From NCBI RefSeq assembly GCF_018531495.1, contig NZ_JAHDTI010000004.1:682001-746000 (forward strand): a stretch of 64,000 bases of DNA, in the 5' to 3' direction. The notes beneath the pieces are model-generated. The model worked only from the letters and a program-made list of their open reading frames with translations. It made no database searches and was not told where the DNA came from. Origin of the DNA: Nonomuraea sediminis. Lineage in GTDB: Bacteria; Actinomycetota; Actinomycetes; Streptosporangiales; Streptosporangiaceae. Position numbers and translations under genes: made by a program. Of this stretch, positions 43,008-51,772 are shown one piece after another (position 1 is the stretch's first letter; each line of letters opens with the position of its first letter).

Positions 43008-45073
43008 CCATCCTTGACGTTCGGGACCTCACCGTCACCTTCAAGGGCGGGATCGAGGCCGTGCGCGGCGTCAGCTACCAGCTGTCCCGCGGCGAGGTGC
43101 TCGGCATCGTCGGCGAGTCCGGCTCGGGCAAGTCGGTGACCTCGCTGGCCGTGATGGGCCTGCTGCCGACCAGCGCCGTGGTCAGCGGCTCGGCCAAGCT
43201 GCACGGGCAGGAACTGCTCGGCATGCCGGAGGACGAGATCATCCGGCTGCGCGGCAAGACCGTCAGCATGATCTTCCAGGACCCGCTGTCGGCCTTCACC
43301 CCCGTCTACACGATCGGGGACCAGATCGCCGAGGCCGTGCGCATCCACCAGAAGATGGGCAGGGACAAGGCCGCCAAGAAGGCCGTCGAACTGCTCGACC
43401 TGGTCGGGATCCCGCACCCGGGCGTGCGCGCCAAGTCGTTCCCGCACGAGTTCTCCGGCGGCATGCGGCAGCGGGCGATGATCGCCATGGCCATCGCCAA
43501 CGACCCCGACGTGATCATCTGCGACGAGCCCACCACCGCGCTCGACGTCACCATCCAGGCGCAGGTCCTCGAGGTGCTCAAGACCGCCCAGGAGGAGACG
43601 GGCGCGGGCATCGTGATGATCACTCACGACCTGGGCGTCGTGGCCGGCATGGCCGACCGCGTGCTGGTGATGTACGCCGGCAAGCCGGTCGAGCAGGGCA
43701 CGGTGGACGACATCTACTACCGGCCCCGCATGCCGTACACGATGGGACTGCTCGCGTCGATCCCGCGGATCGACGGCGAGGAGGGGCCGCTGGTGCCGAT
43801 CGAGGGCAACCCGCCCTCGCCGTCGGCACTTCCGCCCGGCTGCCCGTTCGCGCCGCGCTGCCCGATGCGGGTGGACGCCTGCCAGGAGGAGGAGCCCGAG
43901 CTCGTCGAGATCAGCGGTGGCAGGCACGTGGCCTGCATCCGCTCGCGCGAGATCGAGCACAAGGGCCTGACCGGCGCCGACGTCTTCCCCGTGCCGGTGA
44001 TCCCGGCCAGCGAGATCGTGCGCGTGCCGCGCGAGCATCGCGAGACCGTGCTCGAGCTCAACGACCTGGTCAAGCACTTCCCGCTGATGAAGGGCGCGGT
44101 GTTCAAGCGCCGCGTGGGCACCGTGCACGCGGTCGACGGCATCAGCTTCGACATCGCCGAGGGCGAGACGCTGGCGCTGGTGGGCGAGTCCGGCTGCGGC
44201 AAGACCACCACGCTGCAGCAGATCATGCAGCTGGAGGCGCCGCAGAGCGGCCGGATCGTGGTGCTCGGCAAGGACAGCTCCGCGCTGGACCGGGCCTCGC
44301 GCAAGGCGCTGCGCAGGGACCTGCAGATCGTCTTCCAGGACCCGATGGCCGCGCTCGACCCCCGCATGCCGGTCGGCGACATCGTCGCCGAGCCGCTGCG
44401 CGCCCACGGCAGGAAGGACATCGCCAGGCGCGTGTCCGAGCTGCTCGAGCTGGTCGGGCTGTCGCCCGAGCACGCCGAGCGCTACCCGCAGCAGTTCTCC
44501 GGCGGCCAGCGCCAGCGCATCGGCATCGCCAGGGCGCTCGCGCTGGAGCCGAAGGTGCTGGTGCTCGACGAGCCGGTCTCCGCGCTCGACGTCTCCATCC
44601 AGGCGGGCGTGATCAACCTGCTGGAGGAGCTGAAGACCACGCTCGGGCTGTCGTACCTGTTCGTGGCGCACGACCTGGCCGTCGTCCGCCACCTGGCCGA
44701 CCGCGTCGCCGTCATGTACCTGGGGCGCATCGCGGAGATCGGCTCGGTGGAGGACGTCTACGACCGGCCCGCCCACCCCTACACGCAGGCGCTGCTGTCG
44801 GCGATCCCGCTGCCCGACCCCGAGGTGGAGCGCTCACGCAAGCGCATCCTCCTCGAAGGCGACCTGCCCAGCCCGGCCGACCCGCCCTCGGGTTGCCGCT
44901 TCCGCACCCGCTGCCCGAAGTTCGCCCGCCTGACGGAGGGCCAGCAGCAGCAGTGCGTCACCCAGGAACCTGCCGTTACCCGGCTTGCGAACGCCGCCGA
45001 TCACGGGGCCGCCTGCCACTACGCGGAGGAGATCGAGGTCATTCCGGCCTCGAACGATCAGGAGGAAGTGTGA
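43004..45073 (+). CDS. Fused peptide ABC transporter ATPase (DppD-DppF)
   Basis: 689 aa carrying two complete nucleotide-binding domains. First domain: Walker A GESGSGKS, signature SGGMRQR, Walker B VIICDEPTTALD. Second: Walker A GESGCGKT, signature SGGQRQR, Walker B VLVLDEPVSALD. Each is followed by the oligopeptide-type C-terminal extension with a Cys cluster (PPGCPFAPRCPMRVDAC; PPSGCRFRTRCPKF), which in DppD-like proteins binds an iron-sulfur cluster. DppD and DppF are usually separate; fusion gives one polypeptide heterodimer. ATGA and GTGA overlaps bind it to its neighbours. Confidence 0.95.
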   Translation: MTILDVRDLTVTFKGGIEAVRGVSYQLSRGEVLGIVGESGSGKSVTSLAVMGLLPTSAVVSGSAKLHGQELLGMPEDEIIRLRGKTVSMIFQDPLSAFTPVYTIGDQIAEAVRIHQKMGRDKAAKKAVELLDLVGIPHPGVRAKSFPHEFSGGMRQRAMIAMAIANDPDVIICDEPTTALDVTIQAQVLEVLKTAQEETGAGIVMITHDLGVVAGMADRVLVMYAGKPVEQGTVDDIYYRPRMPYTMGLLASIPRIDGEEGPLVPIEGNPPSPSALPPGCPFAPRCPMRVDACQEEEPELVEISGGRHVACIRSREIEHKGLTGADVFPVPVIPASEIVRVPREHRETVLELNDLVKHFPLMKGAVFKRRVGTVHAVDGISFDIAEGETLALVGESGCGKTTTLQQIMQLEAPQSGRIVVLGKDSSALDRASRKALRRDLQIVFQDPMAALDPRMPVGDIVAEPLRAHGRKDIARRVSELLELVGLSPEHAERYPQQFSGGQRQRIGIARALALEPKVLVLDEPVSALDVSIQAGVINLLEELKTTLGLSYLFVAHDLAVVRHLADRVAVMYLGRIAEIGSVEDVYDRPAHPYTQALLSAIPLPDPEVERSRKRILLEGDLPSPADPPSGCRFRTRCPKFARLTEGQQQQCVTQEPAVTRLANAADHGAACHYAEEIEVIPASNDQEEV

Positions 45074-46779
45074 AGGTTCGTTACCGGGTCGCGGTTGGCG
45101 CCGCGATCCTCGCCATGGCCGTTTCGGCATGCGGCGGCGGCAGCGCGGACAAGAACAAGCCGAACGCCCAGTCCTCGCAGGAGGCACAGAAGCAGGCGGC
45201 CGATCTGCCCGGCGCGACGATCAACGCGGTCGCCTACGACCAGGTCAAGCAGGGCGGAACGATCCAGCTGGCGCTGACGGCGTGGCACAACCAGTGGAAC
45301 TACCACGAGCTCGACGGCACGCACGCGGACGTCAACGCCGTCATCGAGCCGCTCATGCCCACGACCATGCTCGTGGACGACAAGGGCACGGTGACCAACG
45401 ACCCGAACTTCATCTCCGAAGAGAAGATGGACAACTCCTCGGGCAAGCAGGTCGTCACCTACAAGATCAACGAGAAGGCGGTGTGGTCGGACGGCAAGCC
45501 GATCAGCGCCCAGGACTTCATCTCCCAGTGGAAGGCCCTCAAGGGGACCGACAAGAAGTTCAAGGTCTCCTCGTCCGAGGGTTACGACAAGATCGCCGAC
45601 GTCAAGCAGGGTGCCACGGAGAAGGACGTCATCGTCACCTACTCCGTGAACTACCCCGACTACACCGGTCTGTTCGCGCCGCTGTACCCGGCCTCGACCA
45701 CCGGTGACCCGGCTGTCTTCAACAAGGGCTGGGCCGACGGGTTCCCCGTCACCGCCGGTCCGTTCAAGGTGGACAAGGTCGACCAGACGGCCAAGACCCT
45801 CACTCTGGTCCCGAACGACAAGTGGTGGGGCCAGAAGCCCAAGCTCGACAAGATCATCTTCCGGGTCGTGGACTCCTCGGCGACCACCAACGCCTTCGCC
45901 AACGGCGAGCTCGACGCCGTCGAGATCCCCTCGAACTCCGCCGACCTCAAGCGGGCCAAGGAGATCCCCGGCGCCGACGTCCGCAAGGCCGCCGCGCCGT
46001 TCCAGCGCCACTTCACCGTCAACGCCAGCAGCCCGATGCTCCAGGACGTCAAGGTCCGCCAGGCCGTGTCCATGAGCATCAACCGCGACGTCATCGCCCA
46101 GTCCGACCTGAAGGACATGGACTGGCCGGTGCAGACGCTCGGCAACCACTTCTACGTCAACACGCAGAAGGGCTACCAGGACAACACCGAGCCTTACGCG
46201 CAGTACCACCCCGACAAGGCCAAGCAGCAGCTCGACGAGGCCGGCTGGAAGATGGACGGGGAGTACCGCAAGAAGGACGGCAAGGTCCTCACGCTGCGCT
46301 GCATCGTCCCGAACTACGCGCTGTCCAAGCAGGAGTGCGAGCTCGCCCAGGCGATGCTGAAGGAGGTCGGCGTCAAGGTCGACGTCCAGACGGTCTCCGA
46401 CGACGACCAGTTCCCCAAGTACATCACCCCGGGTAACTTCGAGCTCGCGCCGTTCACCTGGCTGGGCACGCCGTACCCGATCTCCTCCTCGTCGAACATC
46501 TACAAGAGCATCAAGGCGGGCGTCGAGGACCCGGGCCAGAACTTCGCCCGCGTCGGCAGCGCCGACCTCGACGCCAAGATGGACGCGGCCAAGACCGAGC
46601 TCGACGCGGCCAAGGCCGTCCAGCTCGCCAACGAGGCGGACAAGATGATCTGGGAAGAGGTGCACACGATCATGCTGTACCAGCGCCCCGAGATCTACGC
46701 CGCCAAGAAGACCCTGGCCAACTATGGCGCCTTCGGCTTCAAGAGCAAGGACTGGACGTCGGTCGGCTTCACCGGCTAA
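45070..46779 (+). CDS. Peptide/nickel-type ABC substrate-binding lipoprotein
   Basis: 569 aa from GTG 45070, which shares bases with the ATPase stop (GTGA); GGAGGAA is the ribosome site. Lipobox AVSAC with Cys21, then GGGSADKNK. Family 5 binding protein: QDFISQWKALKGTDKKF, DGFPVTAGPFKVDKVD, VRQAVSMSINRDVIA and MIWEEVHTIMLYQRPEIYAA. Being last is unusual; binding proteins of this class are commonly first. The likely cargo is oligopeptides. Confidence 0.92.
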   Translation: MKVRYRVAVGAAILAMAVSACGGGSADKNKPNAQSSQEAQKQAADLPGATINAVAYDQVKQGGTIQLALTAWHNQWNYHELDGTHADVNAVIEPLMPTTMLVDDKGTVTNDPNFISEEKMDNSSGKQVVTYKINEKAVWSDGKPISAQDFISQWKALKGTDKKFKVSSSEGYDKIADVKQGATEKDVIVTYSVNYPDYTGLFAPLYPASTTGDPAVFNKGWADGFPVTAGPFKVDKVDQTAKTLTLVPNDKWWGQKPKLDKIIFRVVDSSATTNAFANGELDAVEIPSNSADLKRAKEIPGADVRKAAAPFQRHFTVNASSPMLQDVKVRQAVSMSINRDVIAQSDLKDMDWPVQTLGNHFYVNTQKGYQDNTEPYAQYHPDKAKQQLDEAGWKMDGEYRKKDGKVLTLRCIVPNYALSKQECELAQAMLKEVGVKVDVQTVSDDDQFPKYITPGNFELAPFTWLGTPYPISSSSNIYKSIKAGVEDPGQNFARVGSADLDAKMDAAKTELDAAKAVQLANEADKMIWEEVHTIMLYQRPEIYAAKKTLANYGAFGFKSKDWTSVGFTG

Positions 46780-46797
46780 CCCCTCCACTCCCAAGGC

Positions 46798-46835
46798 AGG
46801 CCCCGACCCCTCCCGGCCGGGGCCTTCCCCTTTTT
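46798..46835 (+). terminator. Rho-independent terminator after the peptide transporter
   Basis: Stem AGGCCCCG (46798-46805) pairs with CGGGGCCT (46818-46825) around a 12-base loop, followed by TCCCCTTTTT. Ends the four-gene operon 19 bases after its stop. Confidence 0.8.
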
Positions 46836-47400
46836 CACCCCTTCCCCCACTCGCCACAGCCCCCGCCACGACCCGCCCCTGCCACAGCCCGCCCCCGCCA
46901 CAGCCTCCGCCCTCTGCACGCCTTTACCCCTGGCCGTAGCCCCGCCTACCGCCACAGCCTGGGCCCCTGCCACCGCCAGACCGCCACCGCAGCCCTGCCT
47001 CTGCCACAGCCCCCTGCTACGACCCGCCCTCCACCGCAGCCCGCCGCCCAGCGCAGTCCCGCCCTCTGCGCACCTTCGCCCCCTCTGCCATGGCCCCGCC
47101 TACCGTCACAGCCTGGCTCCCCGCCACCGCCTCGCCTCTGGCCACAACCCGGCTCCTGCAGCCCCTCCCACGGCCTCGCCCCCGGGCTCCAGTCGTATTC
47201 CTATCTCCCGCCACAGCCCGGGCCCCCGCCGCCTGCCCGCCAACCGCAGCCCTGCCCGTGCCACAGCCCTTCCAGCGTCCCCCACGGCCCCGCCACCGTC
47301 CGGCCCACGGGCTTCACGTACTCCGTGCCCGCGTCCCGCACTCCCCGCGTGGCGCCTCGCTCCCGCCTCTCTCGGGTGGTGGCTCGCGCTCTGGCAGGTC
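46836..47400. repeat. C-rich low-complexity stretch, degenerate GCCACAGCC(C) repeats
   Basis: The words CCGCCACAGCC, CTGCCACAGCC and variants recur more than ten times at irregular 15-25 base spacing up to about 47270. The strand is extremely poor in G-starting words and no frame has plausible composition. To 47400 it fades into non-repetitive C-rich DNA. I see no gene in it. Confidence 0.7.
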
Positions 47401-47414
47401 CTGTACGGCCGGCC

Positions 47415-47454
47415 GTATCCACAGCTGTAGGACGCGATCACGGCGTTATCCACA
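47415..47454 (+). other. DnaA-box-like pair
   Basis: TTATCCACA (47446-47454) is an exact DnaA box, and GTATCCACA (47415-47423) has one mismatch; they start 31 bases apart. They lie 77 bases before the 583-aa gene. Nothing else suggests an origin, so titration, transcriptional control or chance are all possible. Confidence 0.4.
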
Positions 47455-47530
47455 GAACCGCGCTCTGCTCCACCCGAGCACCCGAAGTTTGCCGATCCTG
47501 GGGCCTCACCCCACCCACCCGGAGGCCCAC

Positions 47531-49282
47531 ATGACGATCACCCTGCCCCTACCCACCCAGCTGACCTCGACATTCGTCGTAGCCGTCGAACGCACCCCCG
47601 CCGCCCTGGAGACCATCGCCCCCTGGCGCGTCGCCGCGCCGTACCGCAGAGCCGCCCTCGAGGCCTACGGCACACCCGCCCTACGCGTGACCCGCCAGCG
47701 CTCGCAGTGGAAACCCATCGGCATCACGCTGGGCGAGGAGGATCGCCGCCTGCTCCGCCGTACCCGACATCACCTGCTCGTCACGACCACGTGCCCCCCG
47801 CAGGAGTTGCCCCACAACCTCCAGGTGGCCCGCGCCACCGCCAGAGCCCTGGCCAAGGAATACTCCGGCCTGGTGATCGACCCCATCGCGGGCACGCCGG
47901 TCCTGAGCTGCGACCGCTGCGTGGGCGAGCCCGCCGACTTCCGCCTGGCCGACGACTGGCTCGGCTGGGACGTCCAGATCCACGACGACGCCACCTGCCC
48001 GCCCTGGGATCCCGCGGGCACGGGTTCCTGCGCGTGCCTCCGCGTGACCTCCCGCGGCCTGAGTCGCTTCGCCCTCCCGGAGATCACCCTCGACGGCGCC
48101 GCCTGCGCCCACAACCTGTGCGCGATGAACCTCCTCCGCACAGTCGCCACCCGCCTCCTCGCAGACCACCTCACCTTCCTCACCACCCACCCCACCGCCA
48201 CAGAACGCACCATCAACGACCATCTCCGCATAGACCAGGCCTTCTTCCCCGGCGGCCCACCCTTCAACGTCCACCTAACCCCCTACGCCCCCCAACCCCC
48301 CACCCCGTCCCACCTCAGCCCATCCACACCCTCACCCTCCACACCCATAGCCATCAGCCCGTCCGCGCCGGCCACGCTCTCAACCACCGCCAGCCCCGAG
48401 GCACCCGCCACCTCACCCACGGTCGCCACCCCGTCGACGCTCTCAACCTCCGCCGACCTCGATGTGCCCGCCGCCTCGCCCACGGTCATCAGCCCGTCCG
48501 CGTCGACCACACCCTCAATCTCGGCCAACCCCGCGACGCCGGCCGCCTCGCCCTACTTCGCCACCTCGTGCGCGCCCGCCGCGCTCACTACCTCCTCAGC
48601 CCCCGAGGATCCTGCCGCCTTGTACCGGCCTACCAGGTCGACAGAGTTCCCCACCGCCACGCCCATCCCCGACATGCGGCCCGGCTCGGTACGCTCCACC
48701 CTTCCGGCTGGCCGTCCCACCACATCGACGACTCAACCCACCGGCCAGGGCCTGGATCCCGAGGCGCCCGCTGCCTCGCCCATATCCGCCACCTCGTGCG
48801 CGTCGGCCATGCTCTCGTCCTCCGCCGACCGCGAGGTAGCCGCCGCCTTGTACCTGTCTGCCAGGTCCACAGAGTCCCCCACCGCCACGCCTATCCCCGA
48901 CATGCGCCCCGGCGCGGTGAGCTCCACGCTTCCGGCTGGCCGTCCCTCCACATCGACGACTCAACCCACCGGCCAGGGCCTGGATCCCGAGGCCGATTCC
49001 GATCCTCACCCCGCTGTCGATCCTGCCCGGCACCCTGGCCCGATGGCGTCCACCGTCCCTGCCCGGACCTCTGAAGCTGCGACACCGGAGGCCAGGCGCA
49101 GTACTCACCTCAAGGTGGCTCCACCACCACGGCCGGAGCCGATCACGCATCTCAAGGTGGGACCCGCTTCCGGCTCAGGCCAGGTCACCTGTCTGAAGGT
49201 CGGACCGCCCTCCGACTTCGCCGGGTCACTCAACGACTGGCTCTGCGCCACCCAGAGCCCAACTCCCGCCCTCGTAGCGTAA
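47531..49282 (+). CDS. 583-aa protein with a Cys-rich N-terminal domain and repetitive Pro/Ser/Thr C-terminal region
   Basis: ATG 47531 has GGAGG 5 bases upstream. Residues 1-260 form an ordered domain (TSTFVVAVERTPAALETIAP; EEDRRLLRRTRHHLLVTTTC; FRLADDWLGWDVQIHDDATC) with cysteine pairs in LSCDRCVG, CACLRV and CAHNLCAM, which could bind zinc. From about 265 the protein is Pro/Ser/Thr/Ala-rich and unstructured. A 76-aa unit occurs twice (about 356-431 and 432-507; RPTTSTTQPTGQGLDPEA), and at the C-terminus the tetrapeptide H/C-LKV comes three times at 14-residue spacing (THLKVAP, THLKVGP, TCLKVGP). No signal peptide or membrane helix. I do not know the family. The DNA repeats may be recent expansion. 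Confidence 0.7.
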   Translation: MTITLPLPTQLTSTFVVAVERTPAALETIAPWRVAAPYRRAALEAYGTPALRVTRQRSQWKPIGITLGEEDRRLLRRTRHHLLVTTTCPPQELPHNLQVARATARALAKEYSGLVIDPIAGTPVLSCDRCVGEPADFRLADDWLGWDVQIHDDATCPPWDPAGTGSCACLRVTSRGLSRFALPEITLDGAACAHNLCAMNLLRTVATRLLADHLTFLTTHPTATERTINDHLRIDQAFFPGGPPFNVHLTPYAPQPPTPSHLSPSTPSPSTPIAISPSAPATLSTTASPEAPATSPTVATPSTLSTSADLDVPAASPTVISPSASTTPSISANPATPAASPYFATSCAPAALTTSSAPEDPAALYRPTRSTEFPTATPIPDMRPGSVRSTLPAGRPTTSTTQPTGQGLDPEAPAASPISATSCASAMLSSSADREVAAALYLSARSTESPTATPIPDMRPGAVSSTLPAGRPSTSTTQPTGQGLDPEADSDPHPAVDPARHPGPMASTVPARTSEAATPEARRSTHLKVAPPPRPEPITHLKVGPASGSGQVTCLKVGPPSDFAGSLNDWLCATQSPTPALVA

Positions 49283-49569
49283 CCACGCAGGGCTCCGGTC
49301 GCCGTAGCCCCCAAGTCGAACAGCCGAGCCCGTTCCCATCCCGATGACCATCGCTGGACTTCGAGTGGATGAGCCTCTCTCATGCCGCGACGACCTCTGC
49401 ACTTCGAGTGGGCAAGCCCCACCTTGTACGGCGACCATCGCCGGGCGTAGAGCGGACCAGCCGCTCGTTGTGTGGTGACGAGGGGCCCGTCCGATCTCCG
49501 GCCGACGGGGAGATCCCGCCGGGGCGGTTGCTGCAGGTCTGCGGCTTCTGCCGGGCGGACAGGAGACGA
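49283..49569. repeat. Minisatellite zone: about 45-bp units and the left part of a split repeat
   Basis: At about 49330-49482 units of 40-46 bp contain variants of GACCATCGC-, CTTCGAGTGGGCAAGCC and GCGTAGAGCGGACCAGCC. At 49482-49565 the sequence GGGCCCGTCCGATCTCCGGC... to GGACAGGAG is a close copy of 55411-55493. The same 45-bp units reappear after the insertion at 53860-54110. No gene is supported between 49283 and 50028. Confidence 0.75.
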
Positions 49570-50028
49570 TGTTGCTGGCCATGACGTTGTCGTCGGTGGT
49601 GGTCACGGCTGAACTTCGTCAATCCCGGCATGAGCGATTGGATCTTGTCGCCAGTCGGTGACCGGAAGACGATATTGCTGTGACCAGCGGGAGAACCTCG
49701 GATTGGCCAGAGACGGTCGGGCGCTTCGGAGCGGTCGGTGCCGTCGTCGCTGGCCTGTCCGGTTGTTGCGTCGGCCTAGTCGTGGGCCTCTTGGGCCTAT
49801 CCGCCCACCGCTTGGTTTGCGACGTTTGAACTAGGCGCGCCGAGCGGTGGCGCGATCGTGGGGGCAATCGCTGGTGCGATCACCGCGTATTCGCGGGCCC
49901 TCACCGTTAACCCGCGAACTCCACGCGGCATTTCCGGATGTATCCCGAATCCGGATGTATCCCGGAACATTGGTGATGCTCGGTACAGTCGTGCGGCCTG
50001 CGAACAGTGGTGCTGCAGCGGGTATCGG

Positions 50029-50868
50029 CTAGAGGCGTGTCGCGGTTCGGACGAGGTCGGCGACGGCTTTGGATCTGCTGTGTGGTGGCCAGGCGATGAC
50101 GGTCGTGACTGCCGGCGCGTCCGGCACCGGCACGATGGCGTGGTCGTCGCGTAGCTGGTCTCGGAGCGACTCGGGTACGACGGCGCAGGCCAGTCCGAGC
50201 GCGATCAGTTGGAACAGTTGGGTATGGTCGCGCACCTGCGGGCCGGGGCCGTCCGGATGGCCGCCATCCCGTCCAGGCCAGCGCGGCAGGGGCAGGTCCG
50301 TCTGGGCGTTGACCTCGACCAACGACAGATGCGCCCGGTTGGCGAGGGGATGACCCTTGGGCAGGACCACGACCTGCTGTTCGGTGTGCAGATCCTCGGT
50401 GTCGAATCCGGCTGTCGTGTCGTAAGGCCGGTGGAGCAGAGCAACGTCGGCACGCCCGGTGCGCAGCAGACTTTCCGGCTCGCCCGGCCCGCACAACATC
50501 ACCTCGACTGCCACTGAGCCCGGTTCAGCGGCGTAGGCGTCCAGAAGCTTCGACAACAGTTCCCTGGACGCTCCGGCCTTGGCGGCCAGCACCACACCCG
50601 GCTGGTCGCCCGCGGCACGGCGGGTTCGCCGCTCGGCGGCCTCGACCGCGTCGAGCGCGGTCCGGGCCTCCCGCAGCAGCACCGACCCGGCCTCGGTTAA
50701 GGCGACGGCGCGAGCAGTGCGGTGCAGCAGAACGACTCCGAGCCGCCGTTCCAGCTGCTGGATCGCCCGCGACAGTGGTGGTTGCGCCATCGCGAGCCGT
50801 TGTGCCGCCCGCCCGAAGTGCAACTCCTCGGCGACGGCGACGAAGTATCGCAACTCCCGCGTCTCCAC
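50029..50868 (-). CDS. LysR-family transcriptional regulator
   Basis: 279 aa from GTG 50868, chosen because ELRYFVAVAEELHFGRAAQR then starts at residue 4, as in all LysR proteins. HTH AMAQPPLSRAIQQLERRLGV is intact, followed by the effector domain (VVLAAKAGASRELLSKLLDA; VVLPKGHPLANRAHLSL). Divergent from the SDR gene; the 105-base intergenic region holds a T-N11-A LysR box, so it probably regulates the SDR/quinone-oxidoreductase pair. Carried by the insertion. Confidence 0.92.
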   Translation of the reverse strand: METRELRYFVAVAEELHFGRAAQRLAMAQPPLSRAIQQLERRLGVVLLHRTARAVALTEAGSVLLREARTALDAVEAAERRTRRAAGDQPGVVLAAKAGASRELLSKLLDAYAAEPGSVAVEVMLCGPGEPESLLRTGRADVALLHRPYDTTAGFDTEDLHTEQQVVVLPKGHPLANRAHLSLVEVNAQTDLPLPRWPGRDGGHPDGPGPQVRDHTQLFQLIALGLACAVVPESLRDQLRDDHAIVPVPDAPAVTTVIAWPPHSRSKAVADLVRTATRL

Positions 50869-50900
50869 CCGCTCATCGTATCCGGCGCTGACCACGACCA

Positions 50901-50915
50901 ATACCCGTGCGGTAT
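50901..50915. promoter_or_regulatory. LysR box ATACC-N5-GGTAT
   Basis: Perfect 5-bp arms; contains T-N11-A, the LysR-type consensus. Located 33 bases upstream of the LysR GTG and 59 bases upstream of the SDR ATG. Confidence 0.7.
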
Positions 50916-50973
50916 CGCCGCCCACCCGACCGGTCTTGGACGCCCCACCCGAGTCCGCAACATGATCGACGGT

Positions 50974-51699
50974 ATGAGTGAACGGACGATCGCGCTGGTG
51001 ACCGGCGCGAACAAGGGAATCGGATACGAGATCGCCGCTGGCCTGGGCGCGCTTGGCTGGCGAATCGGTGTGGGCGCGAGGGATCAACAACGCCGCGACA
51101 CCGCGGTCGAGAAGCTGCGCGCGGCCGGGACCGATGCGTTCGGCGTGCCGCTCGACGTCACCGACGACGCAAGTGTCGCCGCTGCGGCCGAGCTGATCGC
51201 CGGCCATGCCGGAGGGCTCGACGTCCTGGTCAACAATGCCGCGATCACCGGCGGCGTGCCACAGACACCGACCACGGTCGAGCCCGCGACCGTGCGAGCT
51301 GTCGTGGAAACCAACGTGATCGGCGTCATCCGGGTCACCAACGCGATGCTGCCGATGCTGCGCGGCTCGGCATCACCGCGGATCGTCAACATGTCCAGCA
51401 GCGTCGGCTCGCTCGCCCTGCAAACCACCCCCGGCATCGACATGGGCCCGGTTCCCGCCGCCTACTTGGCATCGAAGACCTTCCTCAACGCCCTCACCAT
51501 CCAATACGTCAAGGAACTGAGCGACACCAACATCCTGATCAACTCCGGCTGCCCCGGCTTCACCGCCACCGACCTCAACGGCTTCCAAGGCGTCCGCACA
51601 CCACAACAGGGCGCGGCCATCGCGATTCGCCTCGCAACCCTGCCCGACGACGGACCGACCGGCGGATTCTTCGACGACGCCGGAACGGTGCCCTGGTAA
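50974..51699 (+). CDS. Short-chain dehydrogenase/reductase
   Basis: 241 aa from ATG 50974. Cofactor motif TGANKGIGYEIA, NNAAITGGV, the catalytic Ser in VNMSSSVGSL and Tyr-x3-Lys in AAYLASKTFLNAL. VGARD after the second strand suggests NADP(H). It is close to the carbonyl reductase-like SDRs of Streptomyces. Faces LysR and is followed by the quinone oxidoreductase 73 bases later; together they form a redox/detoxification cassette (inference). Confidence 0.92.
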   Translation: MSERTIALVTGANKGIGYEIAAGLGALGWRIGVGARDQQRRDTAVEKLRAAGTDAFGVPLDVTDDASVAAAAELIAGHAGGLDVLVNNAAITGGVPQTPTTVEPATVRAVVETNVIGVIRVTNAMLPMLRGSASPRIVNMSSSVGSLALQTTPGIDMGPVPAAYLASKTFLNALTIQYVKELSDTNILINSGCPGFTATDLNGFQGVRTPQQGAAIAIRLATLPDDGPTGGFFDDAGTVPW

Positions 51700-51772
51700 C
51701 AGCCATACCGATACGAACCATTCACGTTCTCGACGTCAGCCGCGCATCGCGCGCCACAGGAGAAGCAAGACA

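Noticed and set aside
46836..47520. Open frame through the C-rich region as an N-terminal extension of the 583-aa protein
   Set aside because: The composition is low complexity, and a strong GGAGG ribosome site serves the ATG at 47531.
49680..49829. Small 49-codon frame with a hydrophobic stretch (VGAVVAGLSGCCVGLVVGLL)
   Set aside because: No ribosome site, no homology recognised, and it lies beside the inferred end of the insertion; too weak to call.
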